A stretch of 64,000 nt of DNA from Lysinibacillus pakistanensis (GCF_030123245.1 NZ_CP126101.1:3656501-3720500); one strand, 5' to 3'; positions 33,082-41,655 are shown, counted from the stretch's first letter. Numbers and translations: made by a program. The notes: generated from the letters alone by a model not told the origin.

Positions 33082-33541
33082 TCAGTTCACCACCTAGCAA
33101 TTCAGGATTTTCGTAGATGTTGCCAATGATTTCATACTCAATCCACCATTCTTCTTCATGCCATTTTCTTAAAGTGAATGTATCTACCGTGAAATACCCA
33201 TCTTCGCAAATAGAAGCTTCGTATTTTTTTATTACATCCAAGTAGTACGAGCATTCATCTTCATCCCACTTGACTACAGCATTGTGTTTCCAATCGAATG
33301 AATAACCGTAATCAAGTTCTTGTTCTCCAACAATCCGAACAATATCCCCCTCATAAATCTCCTTGCCGTTCTTGTCCTTTAAGCCTATGAATTGCAATTC
33401 TTCAATAGATAAATCATTAATTTTTACTTCTTCGCAATAACCTGGCTTTGTATCAAAAGTTAATTTCGTTACACCCAATCCAAATGACCAACTCATTCGT
33501 TTGTTATGTCTGTCCCACGCTCGAAACTTTTTAACTCTCAT
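33068..33541 (-). CDS. YopX family protein
   Basis: The start ATG 33541 follows TAAGGAGG. The 157 residues open MRVKKFRAWDRHNKRMSW and contain LQFIGLKDKNGKEIYEGDIV and IIGNIYENPEL, the hallmarks of the YopX family found in SPbeta and many Firmicute phages. The biochemical role is unknown. Confidence 0.88.
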   Translation of the reverse strand: MRVKKFRAWDRHNKRMSWSFGLGVTKLTFDTKPGYCEEVKINDLSIEELQFIGLKDKNGKEIYEGDIVRIVGEQELDYGYSFDWKHNAVVKWDEDECSYYLDVIKKYEASICEDGYFTVDTFTLRKWHEEEWWIEYEIIGNIYENPELLGGELIEED

Positions 33542-33650
33542 TCTATTTACCTCCTTATTTTCGCTTGTTAAAAGCACCGTACACACGTTCTATTTTATAG
33601 TTGGATATATTTATCATCCGTCCTCTAAAACGTCTTAAAACGGCTGTAAA

Positions 33651-34076
33651 TCACTTATTTTGATTAGCGTATAAAACAGCACGTTCGTACAATTTTTTCT
33701 TCATGATATTTGATTCTTCATTTTCAAATTGTCGATAGTCTGTATAAATGTCGTTCCAGCCATTCTTAGCTAACGTTTCTTGCCACTCCATGAACAACAT
33801 CAATGCATCAACGTCTGCACATATCCATTCATTTAATTTCGGATTGTGCTGCCATCCACAGGCTTGATGTATCATCATTCGCATGTGTTTATCTATTCCG
33901 TTAGCTTCTTCCCATGATTTAAACCATTCTTCGATTAGGTTAAAAATTGGCTCAGCTGCTTTTAAAACTTCAACTGGAATGTTTTTATGGTTTTTTAATT
34001 CGAGTCGCCCATCCGATTGATCACGCTCAATCACTCCACCAAATTTCCAAATTTGCGCTAAAACATATAAAACCAC
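33651..34076 (-). CDS. Hypothetical phage protein
   Basis: The 141 residues begin MVLYVLAQIWKFGGVIERDQSDGRLELKN, a pattern often seen at the start of phage and conjugative proteins near primases (a small docking-type fold), followed by a helical Trp-rich part. It lies directly after the AT-rich stretch 34077-34397. Function unknown. Confidence 0.65.
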   Translation of the reverse strand: MVLYVLAQIWKFGGVIERDQSDGRLELKNHKNIPVEVLKAAEPIFNLIEEWFKSWEEANGIDKHMRMMIHQACGWQHNPKLNEWICADVDALMLFMEWQETLAKNGWNDIYTDYRQFENEESNIMKKKLYERAVLYANQNK

Positions 34077-34397
34077 CGTTTACCACTTCCTTACATTTTG
34101 GCAGTTACTTAATTTTTGAAAAATGCCGTTTTTAACCCATTTAATTAACTTAGTTATTAAAGAGTAACTCACTTGAAGCTTACAGCCCCAACGGTTTGAA
34201 TATTTTTAGTTAAAAACGTTATTGGCATATTTGGTTACGCTCTTATATATAGTACTTATTTATATTTTTTTATTTTTTATTAATATAAAACCCCAATAAC
34301 AAAAATAACTTAATAACTATTAAAAACACTCTAAACCATTGGTATTATTGAATTTCTAAAGGTTACAACACGGAGTTACTTAACTAACTGAAAATTA
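34077..34397. other. Very AT-rich non-coding stretch after the primase gene, candidate origin
   Basis: No gene is visible. The stretch contains AGTTACTTAA twice (34103-34112 and 34374-34383) and an inverted AGTAACTC at about 34162-34169, with several further TTAAC/GTTA words and a long A+T tract around 34230-34290. An origin near the primase-helicase would be in the expected place, but iteron spacing is irregular. It could equally be a promoter region for the downstream operon. Confidence 0.4.
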
Positions 34398-36776
34398 CTA
34401 AACAAGCTTAAAACTCGTATTTTCGGGTTGTTCCATAACTTTTTTTGACTGTTCCATAACCCCCGAAGGCTTCCTGTCTATTAATGTGATTCCAAAGAAA
34501 TACATTTTATTTTGAGTGCCTCGCTCTTTTTTGAAGCCTTTTGTTTCCAGCATTCGGTAAAAACTTCTATTTCCGAGAGTGCGTTCGCCTGATTTGAAAC
34601 AAAAATTGTTATAAACACTGTATAATTCTTTTGCTTCAATTTTGATTTGTTCATTCTTTTTGTCTGTGTAACAACATTCGACTATGAACGGATCTAAAAT
34701 ATCCATATCTTCTTTGTATAAGCCTGTAGCTTTCGTAACTACTTTAGGTTCAATTAATCCGTCCTTCTGCCACTTTAAACAGCCTTCAATTGCCCAGTTG
34801 AGTATTCCACTCATTTCAAGGGATAATTTTTCAGTTAATTTTTTATCTCGTTTATGTGCTGGCAAACTTAAATCAAAAGGAATCAATTTAACACGTCTCC
34901 ATATTCCTTCATCGAGCCCACCAATCACAGGTTTATGGTTAGTTGTAAAAAACACTGTAAATTGAGGTACAAACTCAAAAAACTCTTGCTTTAAAAATCG
35001 TGCTACAACAGGCTCGCCACCTGTAATTTGTTTTACTAGAGTTTCAGAAAGCTTTTCGCCCTCTTCTGATTCAATCGCTGATACAAAACGTGCACTCGCT
35101 AATCTAGCAATATCGTTATTAGCTCCACCACTTTTCTTTTTGATGAAAGTATCTGATTGAGCCTGTTTTCCATAATCGCCCATTAAGTCCTTAATAGTGT
35201 TAATAAATGTTGATTTACCATTACTACCTCCACCGACTAAGAAGAACATTAATTGTTCACTTATATCACCTGTTAACGAATAGCCTACTAGGCGCTGCAT
35301 ATATTCAATTAGTTCTTTATCACCTAAAAATATTTGTTCTAAAAAACTGAGCCATACAGGGCATTCAGCACCCTCTACATATTCAACATTTGTTATTTGA
35401 GAAATATAATTTTCACGATTATGTGGTGTGATTTTTCCTGTTTTTAAATCAATTGTTCCGTTCGATACATTTAGCAGATATTTATGATTATCAAATTGAT
35501 TTCGCTTGGCAGATACTAACATTCTTAAATCTTTAATTGCGTTTTCACGTACATTATGTTTTTCACAGTGACGTGCCCACTTTTGCTCATTTTCATCATC
35601 AGATTCACCCATTTTTCTTATTACACTAGCTACGATCCGATTTATTTTATTTCTTTCATCAAGCGTCCACTTCTTACCATCCCAGATGTACCAACCTACA
35701 CCGTTGATGTGTTTTATAACATGTCCGTAATAATGTGCTATGCGTTCAGCGTTCCCTAAGTCTGTAAGTTTGAATTTTTTATCTCTTACTTCCACCTCAT
35801 CAACTACTGTGGAGGAAAAAGAAAACTCTGAATCGGCTTGATGATCCAATACAGTTGTTGTAGTGGATGAAATGGCTTCAGCAATGGTACGTTCTCCGTA
35901 TGTTTCTCCTGTATCGCTGAAATGGATTCTGTCCCATTTATCTCGCATCAGGGATGTTTCCCTGAACATTGAATCCATTCTAGAAGCACTTTTACCTGTC
36001 CAGAAGGCCAAATGATTACATAAAGCTAAATCACTAGAAGAATGGTCATCATTTATCAAATTTCCGTTATACAGTGAACGTATTTCATCACCTGATTTAC
36101 TACGGAACATTCGCTCCCACAATGCTTCATTTGAAAGTTTGATTTCATCTTTTTCAAACTCGGCTAAATTTACTCGACCTTGTACATCGCTATCATCGAA
36201 ATACTTTTCAAATATCTCGGCCAACTCATCTGTACGATCATAAATTTCATTTGAATTTTCTCGATTACCTGTCATTGTGAAGTAACGGCCATATTGATAA
36301 ATTTCTAAGCCATGTTTAGCACTTTTACGTCCAGTACCCACCACAGACTGTGGAAGACTACCTTTGATGATGATGTGAATGCCTGTACCACTCACACTAA
36401 ACTCTGTGTAGCTGTCAAGCGTATTAATGACTTCTTTGGCAAAATCGCTAATAATAGGATTTACCTTCTCTTTATCATCTGCTGCATACGTAACACATTT
36501 ATCAATATCAATGCCAATGTAGTTATCTTGGCGACTGAATACAAATCCGACACCATCAGCATTTGATTCTGTATAAAATTTAGCTGCTGTAGCGAATGTG
36601 GACCATGTTCTGCGGTCATTACTTCTTGCCTCGTTGCCATCTACTTGATACGGTATTTTTGTATAACGGCCACCTTTTTCCTCGGCCCTCCACAGTATCC
36701 ACTGAGGTAACAGCCTTAATTCCGATGGTATTTCGTTAAAATTAATTGGCGTTTTCACTTTTTCACCTTCATTCAT
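34398..36776 (-). CDS. Primase-helicase (phage/plasmid primase, P4/D5 type)
   Basis: The protein has 792 residues. The N-terminal part (1-200) is a prim-pol-like primase domain with NYIGIDIDKCV (catalytic acidic pair) and FSVSGTGIHIIIKG. The C-terminal part (about 440-720) is a D5-type superfamily 3 helicase with Walker A GGGSNGKSTFIN (about 515), a downstream ESEEGEKLS segment and FFTTNHKPVI (sensor). It primes and unwinds DNA at the phage origin. The stop lies just before the AT-rich stretch. Confidence 0.92.
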   Translation of the reverse strand: MNEGEKVKTPINFNEIPSELRLLPQWILWRAEEKGGRYTKIPYQVDGNEARSNDRRTWSTFATAAKFYTESNADGVGFVFSRQDNYIGIDIDKCVTYAADDKEKVNPIISDFAKEVINTLDSYTEFSVSGTGIHIIIKGSLPQSVVGTGRKSAKHGLEIYQYGRYFTMTGNRENSNEIYDRTDELAEIFEKYFDDSDVQGRVNLAEFEKDEIKLSNEALWERMFRSKSGDEIRSLYNGNLINDDHSSSDLALCNHLAFWTGKSASRMDSMFRETSLMRDKWDRIHFSDTGETYGERTIAEAISSTTTTVLDHQADSEFSFSSTVVDEVEVRDKKFKLTDLGNAERIAHYYGHVIKHINGVGWYIWDGKKWTLDERNKINRIVASVIRKMGESDDENEQKWARHCEKHNVRENAIKDLRMLVSAKRNQFDNHKYLLNVSNGTIDLKTGKITPHNRENYISQITNVEYVEGAECPVWLSFLEQIFLGDKELIEYMQRLVGYSLTGDISEQLMFFLVGGGSNGKSTFINTIKDLMGDYGKQAQSDTFIKKKSGGANNDIARLASARFVSAIESEEGEKLSETLVKQITGGEPVVARFLKQEFFEFVPQFTVFFTTNHKPVIGGLDEGIWRRVKLIPFDLSLPAHKRDKKLTEKLSLEMSGILNWAIEGCLKWQKDGLIEPKVVTKATGLYKEDMDILDPFIVECCYTDKKNEQIKIEAKELYSVYNNFCFKSGERTLGNRSFYRMLETKGFKKERGTQNKMYFFGITLIDRKPSGVMEQSKKVMEQPENTSFKLV

Positions 36777-36972
36777 TGATACGCATTACTTGACTTCTCT
36801 TTAACAAAATCACTCTTTTTGGAAATCCATATTTCTTTTTAACTTCATCCCTTGTCATGTTGTGCACTAATTTACAGTGAGCCTTTGTGATAATCAGTCC
36901 AACATGATGACATCCAGTTACTGGACATTTTACAAGCTCATCACCCCTTGAACTCCATGATGAATTTGACAT
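36769..36972 (-). CDS. Small MucR/Ros-like C2H2 zinc-finger protein
   Basis: The start ATG 36972 follows GGGGTGGG. The 67 residues have CPVTGCHHVGLIITKAHCKLVH and NMTRDEVKKKYGFPK, i.e. a Cys2His2-type finger followed by the helix typical of MucR/Ros-like bacterial zinc fingers. DNA binding is likely. It overlaps the primase gene by eight bases. Confidence 0.75.
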   Translation of the reverse strand: MSNSSWSSRGDELVKCPVTGCHHVGLIITKAHCKLVHNMTRDEVKKKYGFPKRVILLKRSQVMRINE

Positions 36973-37005
36973 TTTCCCACCCCATTTGCTGTTTTTAGGT
37001 ATAAA

Positions 37006-37037
37006 AAAGAGAAGTCCGCCAAAAACAGACCTCTCTA
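37006..37037 (-). terminator. Terminator between the SSB-like and primase units
   Basis: Arms AGAGAGGTCTG and CGGACTTCTCT enclose a short T-rich loop and are followed on the minus strand by TTTTTTAT. Confidence 0.7.
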
Positions 37038-37100
37038 TTAAGTTTTTGTTAATCATAGCCGTTTGCTATTGCCCATTCATTCGTAAATCGAAATGGGTCA

Positions 37101-37580
37101 TCAGAAGGGCAAATCATCACTTCCGACAGTAATTGGTGCTCCTGGTGATTGTGGTGGATTAACTACCGATTTATCATAGTATTTTGCTTTTGCGGCAGTA
37201 CGTTTCTCCTTCTTACCATCAACCAATTTTTCATATTCCTCATGCTTCACTGTAATTTGTAAGCTACGGCCAATTAATTGTTTAGCCATATCATCTGGTG
37301 ATTGGAACGGATGACCGTTTGCAAATCCAGTTGCTTTTAACAATGACTGAACAATACCTGCAGCAACTTCATTTGAGAATGTGAAAGTGTCGAACATAAC
37401 TTTTGCACCTTGATGTTTTTGAGGAACATCAGAACGGATTTCATAATCAAGTGTAATTTTGTCTTCATTTTTTTGAGTCTTCCCAGCTACTGCGTTCAGA
37501 ACAGTAACTTCGTATTTTCCTTCCTCTACTAATTCGAACCCTGATTTTACTTTTTCTTCATCAAATTTAAAGAATGACAT
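37101..37580 (-). CDS. Phage SSB-like protein (DUF669 type)
   Basis: The 159 residues fit the DUF669 family (MSFFKFDEEKVKSGFELVEEGKYEVTV, then VMFDTFTFSNEVAAGIVQSLLKATGF), a beta-barrel single-strand-binding-like fold. The C terminus is the acidic SSB tip SDDLPF, which in SSBs docks replication and repair proteins. It lies after the Sak4-like gene, with which it overlaps by one base, consistent with a recombinase-SSB pair. Confidence 0.82.
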   Translation of the reverse strand: MSFFKFDEEKVKSGFELVEEGKYEVTVLNAVAGKTQKNEDKITLDYEIRSDVPQKHQGAKVMFDTFTFSNEVAAGIVQSLLKATGFANGHPFQSPDDMAKQLIGRSLQITVKHEEYEKLVDGKKEKRTAAKAKYYDKSVVNPPQSPGAPITVGSDDLPF

Positions 37581-38293
37581 TATTTATTTCCTCCTGTTGT
37601 CTCGTTATTTGTGGAAGGCTCATTTCCGATTTTAAAAATATCTTCATGAGCACATGCTTTACGATTATCTAATTGATTTTTAGCGAAAACATATGGTGAT
37701 GGCTCTAAAATAAAACCGTAATTTTTCGTTTCTTCATTGATAACTGATTTCGCAACTACCTGGCATAATCCCATGAAGTTATTCAAAATCTTAATTCGAA
37801 CATCTGGGTACGCTCGATTGATAATTTGTCCACTTGGTAAATTCCAAGCATCAGTCATTTCCCATGCAGTGAAAACCACTCGTTTTCCAAGAGTTTGAAT
37901 AAAACGCACGCTGTCGATGATAAAGAAATCAATTTGCTGATAGTTACCTTGTGAAGGTACTCGATTGTTGTTACCTTCACGGCCTAAGTTAGCTAACATC
38001 GAACGCGTTAATTCAGAAATATTATCAAAAAAGATTGTGTCATACTTAGATAGGTCTGCATTTTTCAAATCAATCATAAGTTGATTCCATGCATTCCAAG
38101 CATCGTATGAATCGAAGTTCACAATATCGATATTTGGAGTTCCTGCTAAAACAATTTCAGTTTTATCAATTGGAATGTAAAGCGTGTTACCTTCTAAATA
38201 TTTAGCAGTAGTTGTTTTACGCATACCAGGATTGCCGTAAAGCAACCAAGTGGATGCGTCTGCTTGAATGTCTGTAGCGCTTGTTACTTGCAT
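37580..38293 (-). CDS. Sak4-like RecA-fold recombination ATPase
   Basis: The start ATG 38293 (MQVTSATDI) is preceded by GGAGTGTGGAAGGC, including a repeat word. The 237 residues have a P-loop YGNPGMRKTTTAKYL (about 20-33), Walker B-like DTIFFDNISELT and the phage AAA_24 layout. This is the Sak4 group of RecA/Rad51-like single-strand annealing or exchange proteins. It probably acts with the adjacent SSB-like protein. Confidence 0.85.
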   Translation of the reverse strand: MQVTSATDIQADASTWLLYGNPGMRKTTTAKYLEGNTLYIPIDKTEIVLAGTPNIDIVNFDSYDAWNAWNQLMIDLKNADLSKYDTIFFDNISELTRSMLANLGREGNNNRVPSQGNYQQIDFFIIDSVRFIQTLGKRVVFTAWEMTDAWNLPSGQIINRAYPDVRIKILNNFMGLCQVVAKSVINEETKNYGFILEPSPYVFAKNQLDNRKACAHEDIFKIGNEPSTNNETTGGNK

Positions 38294-38314
38294 GCCTTCC
38301 ACACTCCTTTTCTA

Positions 38315-38701
38315 TTAAAATGGCACGTTTTCATTAGATGCATCTTGTTTTGCTTCTACATTTGCGAATGGATCCTCGAATTCTGGTAATTCTTCATTCG
38401 TATTTTCAACTGTTACACTCCCATCCGAATTGACTGTATATGGTACACCTTCGTGCACTTCATCCATATTCATTTGACCATCTGGTGCATCATCTTCAGG
38501 TCGCTTGTCCATTTCCTCTTTAGCTGTCGAATATGTGTAATCCAAATCCACTAAAAAGTAGAAGCCTTTTGAATTATGTTTTTCATGGATTTTTTGCATT
38601 GTAAGAAAATCATTTTCCTTGGCTTCTGCAACAATTTCCTCAGCCTCTTTTCGAGTATCAGCGTACCAACGTTCTTTTGTGTATAATTTTTCTTTTGCCA
38701 T
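38315..38701 (-). CDS. Acidic phage protein of the recombination operon, unknown
   Basis: The 128 residues have a folded N-terminal part (KLYTKERWYADTRKEAEEIV) and a long acidic, disordered second half that ends DASNENVPF. The Pro-Phe end after acidic residues resembles an SSB tip and may dock the same partners as the SSB-like protein 700 bases away. Confidence 0.65.
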   Translation of the reverse strand: MAKEKLYTKERWYADTRKEAEEIVAEAKENDFLTMQKIHEKHNSKGFYFLVDLDYTYSTAKEEMDKRPEDDAPDGQMNMDEVHEGVPYTVNSDGSVTVENTNEELPEFEDPFANVEAKQDASNENVPF

Positions 38702-38713
38702 TATTACATCCTC

Positions 38714-39190
38714 CTATCGAATACTTAATGATTGATTTTCAACGAGTTGAGCACCTTCTATTTGCTCACCTGCTTTTAATGCTTTTGCTAAATCTGCACG
38801 GCTGATAGTTTTCTCAACCTTAATAAACTGTGGAGGAATAGCAGCATCATTATTGATTTGTACTGATGTTGATTTACGGAAGCTAAACGTAAATTTTTCT
38901 GTTTTCACTCGGTTGCCTTCCACAGTTAATAAGGCATCAGCCATATTTTCTTTAATACGAGTAAGGTTACTTTCCATAACTTTGCGACGATCCGCCAATC
39001 GTTTTTCCTCAGTTTTAATACCTGTAATATCTGATTCGATATTTTTAAGCACCATGGCATATCCCTCTAGCTTTTCACCAATCTCACCTTTGATTTGAGA
39101 AAGTGCTAGTTCAAAACCTTCTACATTATTTTCTTCAATAAAATTTTGAAGCATTTTGTATTGGTCAGTTAGTTCGTAAAGAGTAGCCAT
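38714..39190 (-). CDS. Siphovirus Gp157-like protein
   Basis: The 158 residues (MATLYELTDQYKMLQNFIEE, then a long coiled coil and VEGNRVKTEKFTFSFRKSTSVQI) match the Gp157 family of Streptococcus and Firmicute phages, associated with phage resistance or recombination operons. The precise role is not known. Confidence 0.85.
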   Translation of the reverse strand: MATLYELTDQYKMLQNFIEENNVEGFELALSQIKGEIGEKLEGYAMVLKNIESDITGIKTEEKRLADRRKVMESNLTRIKENMADALLTVEGNRVKTEKFTFSFRKSTSVQINNDAAIPPQFIKVEKTISRADLAKALKAGEQIEGAQLVENQSLSIR

Positions 39191-39429
39191 TATTGACCCA
39201 CCTCTTTTAATTCCAATTTCATATTTTTATTTAGTTGAATTTCTAGCTTTTTAGCTTGTTGTGAATAGAAATTGAAATCAGTAATAGAAAGTATTTCGTC
39301 GCTGTTATCAGAGATAATTCTCGCAACTATATCAATTGCATCACGCTCATTATCAATAACACTTACTTTCTCAACTTTTTCGGATTCATAATCATCCCAA
39401 GTATTATAAGCAATTAGATAACGTCTCAT
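39190..39429 (-). CDS. Hypothetical phage protein
   Basis: A 79-residue protein (MRRYLIAYNTWDDYESEKVEKV). Its ends overlap both neighbours by one to four bases. No motif recognised. Confidence 0.6.
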   Translation of the reverse strand: MRRYLIAYNTWDDYESEKVEKVSVIDNERDAIDIVARIISDNSDEILSITDFNFYSQQAKKLEIQLNKNMKLELKEVGQ

Positions 39430-40427
39430 TTAATCACCTCGTATTTAGCGTTAGTGTCGTTGATAATTACACTAAGTTCTTTTGCTGAACGCGAATCGAT
39501 AGCAGTTAACATACTTTCTTCAGAGTAAATCCCTGATTCTGCAATTGTTCTATATGTTTTATCTTCTGTTTCATAAACAATCTGTCCAATCGCAAATGTT
39601 GGCTGCACCGCCTGTTCAAACTCACTCACATCAAGACCTAGCGCTCGTCCTAGTGCGATTGCTTTTCCGATGTGTTCGTTGAATACGTCATTTGGATTGC
39701 ATTTGGTAATACCTCGGTGATACACTTCATGTCTTGTACTGAAACTTTTTATTAACGCAACAACTGTACGTTTATCTTCATTGACAACAAATTCTAATGC
39801 GTCTGAGCTTCCAAAGATAACGGAAGTTAAACCACTGCCATCACAATATGGAACATGAAAATGCTTTTTATTTGAATTAACCTCAACAAACTTCTTCGCC
39901 TTCTCAATAACTGCAGCACGTTGTTGATTTGGTGTTAATGACATCATTTCTGCAACTTCTTCTATAGTTGTAGGCTGCCATTGACCATTTACTAGTCTTG
40001 TCATTTTTGGTGTGTCCTCCACAGTATTAGTTGTGGAAGGCTCCTGTGGTGCATTATTTATAACAGTCGTTAACTGTGGACGTTCACGTAATTCATGGAC
40101 GATTAGCTTTAATTCACTAATTTCCTTTGATTGCTTTGCAACTGTTTCTTCTAATGCTGTGATACGTTTGTTTTTAGTTGGTTTCGATTCTACTAATTCA
40201 ATTTCATCAAATCGTAATTTTCGAGAAAAATTGCTTGTACACTCATCAACATCTTCCTTTTTAAACTTTGCTTTAATAAAGTCACCTAAAACAGACTCAA
40301 CAATTCCGATAGCACCAATTTTCACTACACCTTGTCCGCCAACATGCCACCCAGATGTTTTTTTATCTCCAATAAAAGAAGTATTTTGAGTAACTTTTAT
40401 TTCATCTCCAACATTAAACTTTGCCAT
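39426..40427 (-). CDS. Multidomain phage protein with SH3-like start and coiled coil, unknown
   Basis: The protein has 333 residues. Residues 1-75 look like a KOW/SH3-type barrel (NVGDEIKVTQNTSFIG, GAIGIVESVLGDFIKAKF), 85-115 form a coiled coil, and about 180-270 contain EDKRTVVALIKSF...GITKCNPNDVFNEHIGKAIALGRALG, a segment that recurs in Bacillus and Lysinibacillus phage proteins of unknown role. The linker carries two inverted copies of the dispersed repeat word (40014-40023 and 40032-40041). Confidence 0.7.
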   Translation of the reverse strand: MAKFNVGDEIKVTQNTSFIGDKKTSGWHVGGQGVVKIGAIGIVESVLGDFIKAKFKKEDVDECTSNFSRKLRFDEIELVESKPTKNKRITALEETVAKQSKEISELKLIVHELRERPQLTTVINNAPQEPSTTNTVEDTPKMTRLVNGQWQPTTIEEVAEMMSLTPNQQRAAVIEKAKKFVEVNSNKKHFHVPYCDGSGLTSVIFGSSDALEFVVNEDKRTVVALIKSFSTRHEVYHRGITKCNPNDVFNEHIGKAIALGRALGLDVSEFEQAVQPTFAIGQIVYETEDKTYRTIAESGIYSEESMLTAIDSRSAKELSVIINDTNAKYEVIK

Positions 40428-40615
40428 TACAATTCCTCCTGTGGTACAATACCAGTGATTTTAGGTTGTATTAAATTTTTATCTTGCTCGCCATCGGTTG
40501 CCGCCTTTGACGAGTTTTTTTGCGCCTCAATTTGGGCATTCTGTGCGTCTTCGATGTCTTGCCAGTATTCTGATTCACGGTCATATACATCAGCGTGTGT
40601 GTAGCCTATACGCAA
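40427..40615 (-). CDS. Hypothetical phage protein
   Basis: A 62-residue, Gln/Asp-rich protein (MRIGYTHADVYDRESEYWQDIEDAQNAQ). One-base overlap with the gene after it. Function unknown. Confidence 0.6.
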   Translation of the reverse strand: MRIGYTHADVYDRESEYWQDIEDAQNAQIEAQKNSSKAATDGEQDKNLIQPKITGIVPQEEL

Positions 40616-41008
40616 TCAATCACCTCCTTCTAAAGCATTACTGATAACGACTTGTAAGCGAGTATCTACATGACAGCTTATATCTTCCAGTGCTTCACGT
40701 AGACGTTTGTTTTCTTCGCGAAATTTTTCTAGTACTGCTGTTTTCGCCCGATTATCATTACCTAAACGATTGTTATGATGGTCGATTGTACGAATAACAT
40801 GGTCTTTTTTCTTGATAGTAATTTTCATTCGACCGATTTTTGTACGTAGCTTATTCGCTTCTTTTTGACCATCTAAAGCCATCATGATTAGATATTTCAT
40901 ATCGTTGTACATAGCTTGAAAATTAACCATTGCATTAGGTGAATCACCTAGCGTTTGATGAGTTTCATCGATTTTTTCATCGATTTGCTTAATGCGATTT
41001 AAATTCAC
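40616..41008 (-). CDS. Coiled-coil phage protein
   Basis: The 130 residues are helical with a charged coiled coil (KLRTKIGRMKITIKKKDHVIRT, VLEKFREENKRLREALEDIS). No catalytic motif. It is part of the early operon. Confidence 0.6.
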   Translation of the reverse strand: MNLNRIKQIDEKIDETHQTLGDSPNAMVNFQAMYNDMKYLIMMALDGQKEANKLRTKIGRMKITIKKKDHVIRTIDHHNNRLGNDNRAKTAVLEKFREENKRLREALEDISCHVDTRLQVVISNALEGGD

Positions 41009-41025
41009 TGCTCAAAACCTCCTAT

Positions 41026-41175
41026 TCAATTATCAGCAGCACGTTTAAGCGCCAATGTTTTAAGTAATGTTGTATACAACACATCCTCCAACGGTTGTCC
41101 TTCAATACTGTGGATGCCAAGTTTGTTTAACTTAGAAATGACTGATTTACGCTTCAATTGCTTCATCATCGACAT
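41026..41175 (-). CDS. 49-residue phage protein, unknown
   Basis: The frame starts at ATG 41175, eight bases after GAGGGGTG, inside the 3' end of the upstream gene. The product MSMMKQLKRKSVISKLNKLG continues through a segment HSIEGQPLEDVLYTTLLKTL, typical of short Bacillus phage proteins of the Fbp-like size class. Good ribosome binding site and compact packing support it. Confidence 0.6.
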   Translation of the reverse strand: MSMMKQLKRKSVISKLNKLGIHSIEGQPLEDVLYTTLLKTLALKRAADN

Positions 41176-41626
41176 CTATTAAACACCCCTCATGAAATGC
41201 CTTAACTTCCTCAATCGCGTCAATGATGCCGAATACTCGTTGTTGTGCAAGCTTGTATTCTCTTTGCTTAGAAACTAATTTTTCCTCTAGCTTTTCGAAT
41301 GGATATTCTTCTTCCATCTCTCCCATTTCGATTAAAATGTCATTCAGTTTGTTATGTTCTTCTCGTTGTATTTGCTCCAAATGATGAAAGAGTTTGTTCC
41401 TTTCCTCTTCAATCCTGGATTCAAATTCAGGATGTTTGAGTGCTCCTTCCAAATTTTCAATAGCTACATGTGGGCGTGTTTCGTATTGACTATCTGCCTT
41501 ATCAACAAAGCAAGTATTAGACTTATCTTCATTGATTGCATATACTGATTGAACTTTTCCCGTGTCACTATAATGAATTGATAACACTGACAAATCCGTA
41601 CCTTTTACGTTTAATACTGCTTGCAT
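41147..41626 (-). CDS. Coiled-coil phage protein, unknown
   Basis: The start ATG 41626 (MQAVLNVKG) follows TTTGGAGG. The 159 residues have a beta-rich start and a long acidic coiled coil (about 65-135). No family assigned. Confidence 0.6.
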   Translation of the reverse strand: MQAVLNVKGTDLSVLSIHYSDTGKVQSVYAINEDKSNTCFVDKADSQYETRPHVAIENLEGALKHPEFESRIEEERNKLFHHLEQIQREEHNKLNDILIEMGEMEEEYPFEKLEEKLVSKQREYKLAQQRVFGIIDAIEEVKAFHEGCLIDVDDEAIEA

Positions 41627-41655
41627 TCTTATAACCTCCAAATAGTTTGATAGAT

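Larger units (their letters stand above)
5333..40041. repeat. Dispersed prophage repeat word GYCNTCCACA, 29 copies
   Basis: Plus orientation, first base: 5333, 6032, 7161, 8035, 10835, 11486, 12056, 14031, 16413, 19282, 21354, 23348, 25299, 26775, 28225, 30110, 32296, 33851, 36685, 38295, 38915, 40014. Reverse: 8051, 10952, 14232, 19394, 36349, 37610, 40032. The form GCCNTCCACA has 21 copies and GTCNTCCACA eight. Among the 21, position 4 is C nine times, T nine times, G twice, A once. Near matches occur at 13109, 23919, 25752, 35809 and 38829. Counted by eye, so a few may be missed. None seen in the host parts. Confidence 0.85.

Noticed and set aside
37032..37110. 22-codon frame MICPSDDPFRFTNEWAIANG... 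after the SSB-like gene
   Set aside because: The start overlaps the end of the SSB-like gene and the GGAAGTG before it is too close to the ATG; support too weak to call a gene.
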